From NCBI GenBank assembly GCA_000818945.1, contig KN805372.1:737920-770066 (forward strand): a stretch of 32,147 bases of DNA, given 5' to 3'. The translations under genes and the position numbers were made by a program. This document shows positions 18,756 to 28,202 of this stretch, in pieces. Below the pieces are notes generated by a model. The model was not told the DNA's origin. It worked only from the letters and a program-made list of their open reading frames with translations, and did not search any database. The DNA comes from Schizochytrium sp. CCTCC M209059. Its lineage: Eukaryota > Sar > Bigyra > Thraustochytrida > Thraustochytriidae. Position 1 is the first letter of the stretch. Each line of letters starts with the position of its first letter.

Positions 18756-20291
18756 ATGGCGACGTCTTTTGCATGCCGCTTGCTCTCCTGGCGCCTAGAC
18801 GTTCCTCAAAAACGCGCCTGGGTTCGGGCTCATGTGGAAACCGACCAGCAAAGTCCAGGACACTGCCGAATTGTCGTGAGCGCAGAGCGAAAGGCTCGCC
18901 TTGGCGACGAGCTCGCAAAGCTTCTCGCTGCGGAAAACGATATCGCACGAATCAGGGCTGCCGCGCTAGTCGACGCAGATGACAGCACGGACGCTTGCAC
19001 TGCCCTTCTCGTACCTGAAGAAAAAACTGACGCTTGTGTTTTTGTACTCCGTAGCACCAAAAGCGAGACAATGGCTCATTTGCTGGAGAGTCTTGGCGTT
19101 CCTGCCCCAGCTTCTAGCCTCGTTGATGCGGTTCGCAGCGAGATCGAGGCTTGGACACGTGCCATCCGTGACCTTGACGAGGCGCGCGCATCACCTGGGA
19201 ATATTCTCAAGGTCTGTCCGCTCGCGCAACCGTCGACAAGACTCCAGGGAAATCTTCTTTGGACACCGCTGGCAGATTCGTCGCCAACAGCGCTCGGGCG
19301 CAAATATTTTGCTGTGACGCCGACTCATCTGTGTATGTTTGGGCGTGATGCGAGCGGTGCCCCTGTATCAAGTCTTCCTCTCAGTCAGGCGGAGGTGGAG
19401 CTCACTGACGCGGTCGAAAACGTAGGATCTTACTCGTGGCGTGTGCAAACGCCTGCTCGTCGGTGGACACTTGTCGCAGGACATGGCACAGTCGCGCAGC
19501 AATGGATCGAAGCCTTGGCAGCCAGTGGCGCAAAGGCCACGACGGCACAGGAGCGCTTGCAGCGCGCACGGAGTAATGCACTTGCGTCGATCCAAAATCT
19601 CGAGGCCATTCTGGCCCGTGAGGATGTTCTCGCGGCGTTTCGCCGCTTCGCCAACGCGCATAACCGTGCGGAGGCCGTTCAACTTTTCTTGGCGATGCGC
19701 TCGACGGATGGATTCGATGAATCCGACTTTGAAGCCCTCGCCGACCAGTGCTCGCAACCAGATCTAGACAACTTCCTCGCCATATTTCAGCCGCATTGCG
19801 AAGCATGGCAAAGCATGGTAGAGGAAGGCGAAGCAGCACGAGTGATCGAGCTTGCTCGCGGCGTGCTGCAGGATGACCTTGAAAGCGATCTCGTGTCACG
19901 ATTCCTCAACGATTTTGCATTCACGAGCATGCGCGATGCCGCCGAAGGTGAACTCAAACGGCGCGCCGAGGTCTTTTTCGGGGACAAGGTTCTCTATGTA
20001 GACCACGAGTCAAGCAAAGCAAGCGCGACACGTCGCTGGCCATTGCCGCAGGATCGCGCGCGTGTTCTCATTGGCCGTGATGAATCCTGCGATGTAGTAC
20101 TTTCGTGTCCAAAGGTTTCACGCTTCCATTGTCTTTTAAACATCAATATGGACGACACCATCACAGTCACTGATCTTGGCTCTTCACAAGGAACTTTCGT
20201 CAACGGCACGCAGATTGAGGCAAGTGGGCTTCGTTCGCAGGATCGCGTTCATGTCGGTACATTTTTGCTATATGTGGGAACAGAAATATGA
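18756..20291 (+). CDS. PH - RGS-like - FHA domain protein
   Basis: The start is ATG 18756 in an ideal ACCATGG context; a TTG that opens the frame at 18711 is not credible. The product has about 511 residues. Residues 1-160 are unassigned. Residues about 163-258 fit a PH domain, opening LQGNLLW and ending in a helix with the conserved Trp of WIEAL. Residues about 285-395 are helical and resemble an RGS fold (DVLAAFRRFANAHNRAEAVQLFLAM). Residues about 428-511 are a good FHA domain, with IGR, SRFHC and GSSQGTFVNG in order, which recognises phosphothreonine. Lipid or membrane binding combined with phosphopeptide recognition suggests a signalling adaptor. The FHA call is firm, the PH likely and the RGS tentative. 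The gene converges with the M50 gene about 200 bases downstream. Confidence 0.85.
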   Translation: MATSFACRLLSWRLDVPQKRAWVRAHVETDQQSPGHCRIVVSAERKARLGDELAKLLAAENDIARIRAAALVDADDSTDACTALLVPEEKTDACVFVLRSTKSETMAHLLESLGVPAPASSLVDAVRSEIEAWTRAIRDLDEARASPGNILKVCPLAQPSTRLQGNLLWTPLADSSPTALGRKYFAVTPTHLCMFGRDASGAPVSSLPLSQAEVELTDAVENVGSYSWRVQTPARRWTLVAGHGTVAQQWIEALAASGAKATTAQERLQRARSNALASIQNLEAILAREDVLAAFRRFANAHNRAEAVQLFLAMRSTDGFDESDFEALADQCSQPDLDNFLAIFQPHCEAWQSMVEEGEAARVIELARGVLQDDLESDLVSRFLNDFAFTSMRDAAEGELKRRAEVFFGDKVLYVDHESSKASATRRWPLPQDRARVLIGRDESCDVVLSCPKVSRFHCLLNINMDDTITVTDLGSSQGTFVNGTQIEASGLRSQDRVHVGTFLLYVGTEI

Positions 20292-20495
20292 GTAAACGTG
20301 AAAGGAGACGTTGTTGTTGTTATTGTTGTTATTTTTATTGTCCTTAACTTCGTCTCTGCTTTTTTGGGTTGGTATTCCTCTTGATGCTGGTGAAGGGAAA
20401 GGAGTTCCAAAGAGGTGAAAGATCATTTCCAATTTTTTTTTGCATTCAACTTTTTGCAAAGTCCTGCCGAACGAGCAAGAAGACTAATCAAAAGA

Positions 20496-21794
20496 TTAGT
20501 CCCGAAAGTACCTGTTGATAAAGTCCTGCTCAGTTTGGTCAGGCGTATCGTCAGCCCATTCGTGAGCAAAACCTTCAAGACGGCGCTCCATGTCCGAGGT
20601 TCTAGAGGCACGTTCGGGATCCTCGGCGCGAAGTTGAGCAAGAGACTTGCGGTATTTTTGGTTGTATGCCATGGCAGCGAGAAGCGCAACAATGAGAGCC
20701 ACATAGGCAGCAGAAAGAACAAACTTTTGACCCGGGGGAATGAAGTGGTACGTAGGGTGCGTTCCCGATCCAAAGAATCGATCGTATGTGGAAAAGGCGC
20801 CAGAAAGCATGACGAGGTAAAAGATGGGGTTGCCCACCATGCCCTGGTAAATCATAGCGCCGCCACCCGCGAGACCTGCAACGAGGAACCATGGCGAAAT
20901 GGCGCCGCCGATGCGCCCGCCGTCAAGCTGACCGATGGGCAAGAGATTGAAAAGGTTGATCATGATACCAAAATCGGCCAGCGAAATGAGCATTTGAGAT
21001 TCCATGGAGATGCCAACAAGACTCGTGGCCACGGCCGCGGCGCCGCCAACGACGGGGCCCCCAAAAGCCACGAGAGCCTCCTCACGCACATCCTTGGGCC
21101 GGTCCTTCATCTCGACAAAAGCGCCCATGAATGGGATAAAGATGGCAGGGCCAGCCGGAATACCGAGGCGCTTCATGACCATCAAGTGTCCTGACTCGTG
21201 GATACCGATCAGACCGACCATTCCCACAGCAAACGGCCATCCATAAAAGAGAGCGTAGGCGCCCGTTGTTGCGAGCATCGAGATGGCCGGCATAAGTTTG
21301 GTAAACTTGAGCGCGCCCAGCACCCACTTCATTTTACCTCCAAGGATGACGAATGCCGTGGCAGTGGCGCCAAGGCCGCGCGAGAGAAGGCCGCCTTGCC
21401 TCTGCCTCGGCTCTTCCTGCTCATGTTGCTGCTGTTGCTGTTGTTGACGCATCCAGGCTTCTTCTTCTTCTTCTTCTTCACGCCGCGGAGGACGACCTGG
21501 GGGCGGGGGCGCACCCGTGCTCAGGGTACGAACCTGAAAGCCCTTGGACCAGGCTGGAAGAAGGGAGTTAAAGTCCCGGGGCTCAATTGTGTGCGTGTCT
21601 TGCTTGTCCTCAGATAGTTGGACGCCCAAGGAGACAGCAGCGGGCCAGCGATGGTTCATGACATTTCCTTTTTCAAAGGTGCCTGCAAGCGCATTTCGTT
21701 GGCGTAGCCCAGCCGTTGGTCCGCAAAGCCATCGCTTGTGCTGAGCAGTCGGGCGCACAGCAAGTTTTCTCGCGGCGACAATCTTGGCGAGCAT
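20496..21794 (-). CDS. M50 (site-2-protease-like) membrane metalloprotease, probably mitochondrial
   Basis: The 432-residue product starts at ATG 21792-21794. The zinc motif is His199-Glu-Ser-Gly-His203, and the distal Asp291 lies in NLLPIGQLDGGR. This is the complete catalytic set of M50 intramembrane proteases. At least five or six hydrophobic segments span about 150-385. The first 90 residues are rich in Arg, Ala and Leu, nearly lack acidic residues at the very start and include an RTLST site, as expected of a mitochondrial presequence. A poly-Glu and poly-Gln stretch follows at about 107-125. Family members in plants (EGY) and bacteria cleave membrane proteins in stress and signalling. 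The substrate here is unknown, and mitochondrial location is an inference. The gene is divergent from the desulfurase-TtcA fusion. Confidence 0.9.
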   Translation of the reverse strand: MLAKIVAARKLAVRPTAQHKRWLCGPTAGLRQRNALAGTFEKGNVMNHRWPAAVSLGVQLSEDKQDTHTIEPRDFNSLLPAWSKGFQVRTLSTGAPPPPGRPPRREEEEEEEAWMRQQQQQQQHEQEEPRQRQGGLLSRGLGATATAFVILGGKMKWVLGALKFTKLMPAISMLATTGAYALFYGWPFAVGMVGLIGIHESGHLMVMKRLGIPAGPAIFIPFMGAFVEMKDRPKDVREEALVAFGGPVVGGAAAVATSLVGISMESQMLISLADFGIMINLFNLLPIGQLDGGRIGGAISPWFLVAGLAGGGAMIYQGMVGNPIFYLVMLSGAFSTYDRFFGSGTHPTYHFIPPGQKFVLSAAYVALIVALLAAMAYNQKYRKSLAQLRAEDPERASRTSDMERRLEGFAHEWADDTPDQTEQDFINRYFRD

Positions 21795-21916
21795 GGCTTT
21801 TTTCGGCGCTTTGTGTGAGTCAAATCAAGGTATACGTACGCTTCGTTGAGGTTTGACCTCTCGCTCCCCAAAACTTCTTGAGCGCCCGGCAAAATTAAGC
21901 GAGCAAGTGCACGTGC

Positions 21917-21970
<54 letters not shown>

Positions 21971-22537
21971 TGTGTGTGTCTCTGTGCCTGCACGATAAAC
22001 CAGCAAACTCGATGACAGACGTAAGGTGACGATCGGCGCTCTCGCTCCCCAAAGAAGAGTCTTTCTTGGTTTCGCCCGCCTGGCGGCAGCGCGCAGGTAG
22101 CGACGCTGTTCCTGCGCAACCTCCTTCTCCTCCTCCTCCTCCTCGCTGCCCCCTGGCCACAGCTCGAGCGGCAGGGATCGGCGTCTGCTGCTCCTCGATC
22201 AATCCTTGTTCCTCTTGCATCATCTCCAAGGCGAGCGATCGGGCGAAGCCCAGGGGCAGAAGTGAAACCGCTGTCTCGAACGTCCTGCATGACGTTAGTA
22301 TTCGAGCGGTTTCGAGGCCACGCGCTGCCTGCCAGTCAGCAGACGGGCATTCGCGCAAGAAAAGGACCAGACCATCCACGCTCGGCGCTCGGCGGGAGCT
22401 CGCGCAGCGCGAGAGCCTGCGACGCGCGGGAAGACAGCTTGTTTCGCTTCGGGGTCGCGAAGAGATCTGGCCGCCGCCGCGAGACCGGCGAGCGCGGCGC
22501 CCGAAGAAGGGCGGCTGGCTGGCGACGAGGACTCACC
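21795..22537. other. Divergent promoter region (M50 / desulfurase-TtcA fusion)
   Basis: This 743-base gap contains an AG/TG microsatellite, a CTC run near 22120-22143 and a GC-rich section that is open in frame with the fusion gene from 22289. It probably drives both genes. Confidence 0.55.
21921..21979. repeat. (AG)24(TG)5 compound microsatellite
   Basis: A perfect AG run to 21968 passes directly into TG units to 21979, about 125 bases upstream of the M50 start codon. Confidence 0.95.
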
Positions 22538-25500
22538 ATGGCGCCCAACGAAAAGGCGGCCAAGACCCCGACCCCTCCCGGCGCGAGGGCCAAAACGTCG
22601 GAGGAGGAGGCAGAGGAAGACGGGGACGCCTTTCGCGAGTTTGTGGACGTGGGCGAGGCAACGGACGATCGCAAGACTCAAGATGCTTTGCCCGCGGAAA
22701 AGGCCTTTGAGAGACTCCGCGCTGGCGTGGTCGGCACGCTCGACCCCGTAGACACGCCCTTTGGCGTGAAGCCGCTCGTGTACGCAGACTGGACTGCGAG
22801 CGGTCGCGCTTTTGGACCCATCGAAACCTATGTGCGCGAAAAGGTGTACCCGTTCTACGCCAATACGCACACGTCATCTTCAATTACGGGATTGCAGTCG
22901 ACTTGTTTCCGCGCTGAAGCGCGGCAAATCATCCAGCAGGCCGTCAATGCTAACACACGCACCGACGTCGTCCTCTTCGCGGGGACAGGTGCTACGGGCG
23001 CCGTAAACAAGCTCGTAAGCGTGCTCGGTCTCGACGTCCCGCTCCGGGCGGACGAAGTCTCTCGCCCGCGCCCAGTAGTCTTTGTCGGGCCCTTTGAGCA
23101 CCATAGCAACCTTTTGCCTTGGCGCGAGTCGAGCGCAGAAGTCGTCTGCGTGCCCGAGCGCCAGGATGGACTTGGCATTGACCGGGACGCCTTGGCAGAG
23201 CTCTTGCGAACGTACGCGGACCGCCCTCTCTTGGTCGGCGCTTTTTCGGCTGGGTCGAACGTCTCTGGCGTCCTCGAGGATGTCGATCGTATTTCTGCGC
23301 TCCTGCACCGCCACGGGGCCCTCGCGTGCTGGGACTATGCTGCGGCTGGACCTTATGCGCGCATCGACATGAACCCTGTTCTTGCGGGTGAGGACCCCGA
23401 TCGTCCCTTTGCGTACAAGGATGCAGTCTTTCTCTCCACGCACAAGTTTGTGGGAGGCATTAATACTCCCGGTGTGCTGGTTGCCAAAAAGAAACTCTTT
23501 GGCAATGCCGTACCTGGAACGGGTAGTGTCGGTGGCGGCACGGTTTACTTTGTGCGCGAGGACGGCCACAGATATCTCTCGAACCGCGTCGAGCGGGAGG
23601 AGGGGGGCACCCCAGATGTGGTGGGCGCCATTCGCGCAGGCCTTGCTTTCCAGCTCAAACAGAGCGTGGGCTGGGCGAATATTGAGGCCCGCGACAAGGT
23701 AATTGGTCGCAAAATCGTGGCCAAGCTCGGTTCAGAGCCCAAGCTGGTCCTGCTCGGTCCCAAGTGGGGCGACGCAGAAGGTAGCCGGCTGCCCATCGTG
23801 TCTTTCCTGGTTCGTCACGGTGCCCGCTTCTTGCATTATAACTTTGTGTCTGCAGTTCTCAATGACGTCTTTGGAATTCAGACGCGAGGCGGATGCATGT
23901 GCGCCGGACTTTACGCGCAGCGTCTTTTGGGCATGTCTCGCGAGTCCGTTGAAGCCATCGAGGACGAGCTCTTGCGAAACCCCAAGCACTCAGAGTATCT
24001 GCGTCCAGGCTTTAGCCGTTTGAGTCTCGCCTACTTTGCGAGCGATGAAGAGCTCGACTATGTCCTTGACGCAGTGTGCGCTGTGGCGCAGCACGGCTGG
24101 AAACTGTTGCCGCAGTATCGTTTTAACACGCGGACCGGCGAATGGAAGCACAAGTCGCGCTTCACCAAGTTTCCGGGGCGCCTTTGGCTCGGCGACGCCG
24201 ATCTCTTGGGCGCGACGCCCTCGGAACCAGAGAACGAGGATCGTGCTCGGCCCGACTCTTTTGCGTTTCCTGACCTCCTGCAGCAAGGCATTCAACAGAT
24301 GGACGCCGCCGCAGAAGAGTCGGTTAAAGAGACGCTTGGAGATCAGACGCAGCTCTTTACGCCCGAGGCTGCGCCGCTCCGATGGTTTGCCATGCCTTCA
24401 GAGGTTCATGCAGAGCTCGGCGCTGGGAGCAACAAGTGGGCCGCAACTTCCGTGGATTCGCGCGCCTCGGAGGGGAAAGAAGGCGAAGAAGACAAATCCG
24501 CGGTCACCTCGAATCCAGTGACTGGGCCTTTGGACCCCTTTAAGTATTGGGCGATGGTGCGCGAGAGCATGCCAGTGGCACCTGCGCTGACTGCGTCGGA
24601 TGAATCAGATAATGCAGCAGACCGCGCGCGTAAGCGTGGGCCCGAGGCCAAGGAAGAGCCCGTGAAGCGAGCCAAAGCGAAGACGGAAAAGTCTTCGACT
24701 GTGTTGGTGTGCGAAGACAACTCGTGCTTTCGCGTGCGCAAGCGTGACAAGTACCCACTCAGGACGGCGGAGGTAATTCGTAGCGATCAAGCGGCGCAGA
24801 ATCTTGCACAACCTCAAGCAGACGCCGCGGTAGTGGCGCCGAAAGCGCCACCCAAGGCACTTCGTCCTCGGATTCCCAAGGGCATCTTGAAAAACGTCGG
24901 CAAGGCATTGGCACAATGGGAAATGATTCAAGAAGGTGATCGACTCTTGCTCGGACTGTCTGGCGGCAAGGATTCGCTGGCCCTCTTGCACGTCTTGCTG
25001 CACGTGCAGGCTAAGTCGCCCGTCAAGTTTGAACTCGCTGCCTGCACCGTGGACCCGATGACTGAGGCTTTTGATCCGAGCCCTCTGATCCCGTATATGG
25101 CCTCGCTCGGCGTAACGTACCACTACTTGAAGGAGCCAATCTTTGATCGTGCCAAGTCTGGCTCGTTGCAAGGAACATCGATCTGCAGCTTTTGCGCGCG
25201 TATGAAGCGCGGAGCGCTTTACGGCTGTGCCCGGGAACATGGTTACAACAAGCTTGTGCTTGCGCAGCACTTGGACGATTCGGCAGAGACGCTCATGATG
25301 GGTCTTTTTCACAATGGCATTGCCCGTGCCATGATGGCGAATTACGAGGAGAAGAAGGGAGACGTCCGTGTGATTCGTCCGCTGGCATACGTGCGTGAGC
25401 ATGAGACCAAGGCGTTTTCTTATGCGGCCAAGCTCCCTGTGATTAACGAGAATTGCCCGGCATGCTTTGAGGCACCGCAGGAACGCCAGCGCATCAAGCG

Positions 25501-25753
25501 AATGCTTGCCAAGGAGGAAGCCACGTGCCCACGGATGTTTCACAGTTTGCGCCGTGCGCTCCTACCGCTCATGGACGCAGACCTTCTCAACGAGATGTCA
25601 GCCATCACGAGTCGAAGGACGGACCTGGCAAACATGGAGCAGCGGCGTGTCCGGGCTGCGGACCACAAGCAGCGAAAGCAAGAGAAAGAGCAGGCGAAGG
25701 ACAAGGAGAAGGAGAAGGAGCACGAGGAAGTCGCCGCAGAAATCAAAGCTTAG
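22538..25753 (+). CDS. Cysteine desulfurase - TtcA-type tRNA thiolase fusion
   Basis: The start chosen is ATG 22538 (ACCATGG context), giving about 1071 residues. Residues about 75-545 are a class V aminotransferase fold of cysteine-desulfurase type. His-rich FEHHSN contacts the PLP ring, Lys303 in STHKF binds PLP, and RGGCMCAG carries the presumed persulfide Cys455. A charged, probably flexible linker at about 545-780 follows. Residues about 784-1030 are a PP-loop ATPase of the TtcA family, with SGGKDS at 808-813, Cys883 and Cys886 in CSFCARMKRG, Cys973 and Cys976 in CPAC, then a QRIKRML helix and a MFHSLRRALLPL end. The tail is Lys/Glu-rich. TtcA makes 2-thiocytidine in tRNA using an Fe-S cluster and sulfur from a desulfurase, so one chain could both mobilise and insert sulfur. 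The frame also extends upstream to ATG 22289. The domain calls are strong; the exact tRNA target is inferred. Confidence 0.93.
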   Translation: MAPNEKAAKTPTPPGARAKTSEEEAEEDGDAFREFVDVGEATDDRKTQDALPAEKAFERLRAGVVGTLDPVDTPFGVKPLVYADWTASGRAFGPIETYVREKVYPFYANTHTSSSITGLQSTCFRAEARQIIQQAVNANTRTDVVLFAGTGATGAVNKLVSVLGLDVPLRADEVSRPRPVVFVGPFEHHSNLLPWRESSAEVVCVPERQDGLGIDRDALAELLRTYADRPLLVGAFSAGSNVSGVLEDVDRISALLHRHGALACWDYAAAGPYARIDMNPVLAGEDPDRPFAYKDAVFLSTHKFVGGINTPGVLVAKKKLFGNAVPGTGSVGGGTVYFVREDGHRYLSNRVEREEGGTPDVVGAIRAGLAFQLKQSVGWANIEARDKVIGRKIVAKLGSEPKLVLLGPKWGDAEGSRLPIVSFLVRHGARFLHYNFVSAVLNDVFGIQTRGGCMCAGLYAQRLLGMSRESVEAIEDELLRNPKHSEYLRPGFSRLSLAYFASDEELDYVLDAVCAVAQHGWKLLPQYRFNTRTGEWKHKSRFTKFPGRLWLGDADLLGATPSEPENEDRARPDSFAFPDLLQQGIQQMDAAAEESVKETLGDQTQLFTPEAAPLRWFAMPSEVHAELGAGSNKWAATSVDSRASEGKEGEEDKSAVTSNPVTGPLDPFKYWAMVRESMPVAPALTASDESDNAADRARKRGPEAKEEPVKRAKAKTEKSSTVLVCEDNSCFRVRKRDKYPLRTAEVIRSDQAAQNLAQPQADAAVVAPKAPPKALRPRIPKGILKNVGKALAQWEMIQEGDRLLLGLSGGKDSLALLHVLLHVQAKSPVKFELAACTVDPMTEAFDPSPLIPYMASLGVTYHYLKEPIFDRAKSGSLQGTSICSFCARMKRGALYGCAREHGYNKLVLAQHLDDSAETLMMGLFHNGIARAMMANYEEKKGDVRVIRPLAYVREHETKAFSYAAKLPVINENCPACFEAPQERQRIKRMLAKEEATCPRMFHSLRRALLPLMDADLLNEMSAITSRRTDLANMEQRRVRAADHKQRKQEKEQAKDKEKEKEHEEVAAEIKA

Positions 25754-26051
25754 TGACCTGGCAAGTAAAACATGTTGATATTAAATTTCTAGAAGAGAAG
25801 CTTGGCGGAATCATTCAAAAGAAGACACTTACGGCACTATTTGCGACTCGACGAGCACGAAGGAGATCTTTTCTTTTCTTGGTTGCATCAATGCATTGAT
25901 CGGGAAAGCCGACTGACTTGCTCTCTTACAAAAAGAGTTGGCCGTGCACTTGAGATTAGCAAATCGTTGACGATTTGGTTTGATCTCGCTCTCACTTTGA
26001 CAGACTGTCCTCTACTATTCTAAAATCAATGCGTTGAGTCTGGCCCAGATT
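25754..26051. other. Convergent 3' intergenic region
   Basis: This 298-base AT-richer gap lies between the stops of the fusion gene (+) and the PPWD1-like gene (-). It probably holds both 3' UTRs. Confidence 0.6.
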
Positions 26052-28202
26052 CTAGGATCCCGTTCCCGTGGGAGGCGCGAGCGCGACTGAAATGGAGAGG
26101 ATTTTGACCGGGATAAGGGGCTTGTCGTTGCGATCGACCTTGACGCTCTCAATCTCCCGTGCCACATCCATGCCCTTGACGACGCGTCCAAAGATGGTAT
26201 GCTTGCCATCGAGCCATGGCGTCTCCTTGGTGGTGATGAAAAACTGGCTCCCGTTGGTGCTCGGACCAGCGTTCGCCATGGAAAGCGTAAATGGACGATC
26301 ATGGCGGAGACGCTTGGTATCAAATTCATCTGCAAAGGTTCCGCCCCAAATTGATTCTCCTCCCGTGCCGTTACCCTTGGGGTCACCGCCCTGGATCATG
26401 AAATCCTTGATAATGCGATGAAAGGTGAGGTTATCATAGTAGCCGCGTTTCGCATGCGTCGAAAAGTTCTCCACCGTGAGCGGCGCTACGTCCGGAAAGA
26501 GTTCGGCAACAAGATCACCCATGGACGTGTGAATGGTCGCAGACCGTGCGAGGACTTGCGTGACTTGGAGTCCGGCATCACGGTCTCCGGCTGCGCCGCC
26601 GCCGCCGAGGAGGTTGGTAGGTTTTTCATTGAAAACGTCGCGGCCCGCGCTCGAGTGGCTGGGAGCATCATCATCGGCCGCGGGCTCGCGGCGTGTGAAG
26701 AGATAGAAACGCTGCTTATCAAAAGCAGCACTCACGATAATGGGGTCCACCGCGTTTGCGGCGTTCGCAGAGGACTTGTTCTTTAGTGCCGACGTATCAG
26801 CACCATGAAGCGCTCGTTGCATTTGGTAGTTGCGATCTGGAACCCCTTGGTAAAGTGCAATGCCCGCGAAGCGCTCGGAGCTCTCGAGTCGACCGAGAAC
26901 GCGTGTAGTCGCGCCCGTTTCGACGTTGATGAGCTTGATGCCTTCCATGGTGGGCAGCACAAGAAAGGCGCCTGCCTCGTCAAAGAGAGCTACGGATGGA
27001 GGCGCAGCCCCGGTTGCGGCCTTTGCTGCGTATTTGCGTTCGATGGCAACGCGGCGGCCAAAATCAACGGGATCAATGCCCTGTGCCGCTCCTGCTGCGC
27101 CGTCATCGAGGTCCTTGCGCGCCAAGGATTCAGTGATGACGAGCTTGAGTTTTCCGGTGGCAAAGCGAAAGACAATAACCTCTCCATTGGCGCAGCTCAA
27201 CGTCAGGAGCTTGCCATCTGCGCTTGCGCTCGCTCCAAGCGCAAAGGTCTTGCGCTTATTCAATTCAAAGAGATCAGTTTCGATTTTGCGCGAAAAGCGG
27301 ACGGTGCCAACACCAGCATGCGCGCGATCCGGAAACTTAAAAGAGGACGTATCTCCCGACGTTCCGTTTGTCCAGTATTCCACAAAGCCTTGTGCATCAG
27401 CGCTGACGACACAGTGGCGTTCTGGAAGGAAGCAAAGAGCCGTGACGGGCGCGCGATGGAGATCGACCTTAGCCAGAGGGTGCGCTCCGTCTGTCGACTC
27501 ATGGTCAAAGATTGCAATTGTGCCGTTGTCGCGATGCGCTACGGCAATGAGGTGTCGGTTCGTCGCTACGCTGCGCGGATGACTGCGAAGCCACGTGACT
27601 GGCCCAGGTGTAAAGTCAAGGGCGATGATGTTGGTCATGTCGAAACCTGCAACATCAAACACCTTGAGGGTGTTATCAAGACCCGCACTGCAGAGCCTTT
27701 TGCCGTCGAGGCTCATGCTCAATGCAGTGAGCGCTTCGGCGTGAGCTTGGTAGGTTTTCACAAACTCTACGCGAGCGGGCATGATTTTCCAGAATCGAAC
27801 TTGGCCGTCGTCACTGCCAGTCACGATAAAGCTGCAGGCAGCAGAGATGGCTGTGTGTGTCACCTGCGTCTTGTGCATGTAGCTCTTTTCGTAGAGGTCC
27901 GCGCAAGGGAGCCTGTCCAAGTAAACTTTTTCGAGAGCTGCGGAACGCTTCCGTTTCTTGCCTCTGCCGCTGCTGGTTGTTTCCGGGGCTTTATCCTTGT
28001 CGTGCGTCGCGACTTGAGACCCGGCGCCGCTCTTTGCGCTTTCCTCGTTTGCCACAGCGCTGTTTTGTTGGTCGCTCGCCGCTGCAGCGTTGTGGTTTTC
28101 TGCCGCATGGCCTTGATCTCCGCCGGGGGCGCTAGACTTGGTCTTTGCAGGCTGCGGCAATCGCGGGCCTTCATCGTCGCTGCTTTCGTCGCCGCTACCC
28201 AT
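26052..28202 (-). CDS. PPWD1: WD40-cyclophilin peptidyl-prolyl isomerase, PPWD1/CYP71 type
   Basis: The 716-residue product starts at ATG 28200-28202. The first 85 residues are acidic and basic low-complexity, including a KKRKRS nuclear-localisation-like patch. WD40 repeats follow at about 100-530 (for example HTAISAACSFIVTGSDDGQVRFW and ALTALSMSLDGKRLCSAGLDNTLKVF). Residues about 555-712 are a complete cyclophilin domain, with FHRIIKDFMIQGGDP including the catalytic Arg, GSQFFITT, and Trp and His in PWLDGKHTIFG. The order matches human PPWD1 and plant CYP71, nuclear cyclophilins linked to the spliceosome and chromatin, and the length is close to theirs. This is a confident one-to-one assignment. 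The gene shares a 450-base divergent region with the lipase. Confidence 0.95.
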   Translation of the reverse strand: MGSGDESSDDEGPRLPQPAKTKSSAPGGDQGHAAENHNAAAASDQQNSAVANEESAKSGAGSQVATHDKDKAPETTSSGRGKKRKRSAALEKVYLDRLPCADLYEKSYMHKTQVTHTAISAACSFIVTGSDDGQVRFWKIMPARVEFVKTYQAHAEALTALSMSLDGKRLCSAGLDNTLKVFDVAGFDMTNIIALDFTPGPVTWLRSHPRSVATNRHLIAVAHRDNGTIAIFDHESTDGAHPLAKVDLHRAPVTALCFLPERHCVVSADAQGFVEYWTNGTSGDTSSFKFPDRAHAGVGTVRFSRKIETDLFELNKRKTFALGASASADGKLLTLSCANGEVIVFRFATGKLKLVITESLARKDLDDGAAGAAQGIDPVDFGRRVAIERKYAAKAATGAAPPSVALFDEAGAFLVLPTMEGIKLINVETGATTRVLGRLESSERFAGIALYQGVPDRNYQMQRALHGADTSALKNKSSANAANAVDPIIVSAAFDKQRFYLFTRREPAADDDAPSHSSAGRDVFNEKPTNLLGGGGAAGDRDAGLQVTQVLARSATIHTSMGDLVAELFPDVAPLTVENFSTHAKRGYYDNLTFHRIIKDFMIQGGDPKGNGTGGESIWGGTFADEFDTKRLRHDRPFTLSMANAGPSTNGSQFFITTKETPWLDGKHTIFGRVVKGMDVAREIESVKVDRNDKPLIPVKILSISVALAPPTGTGS

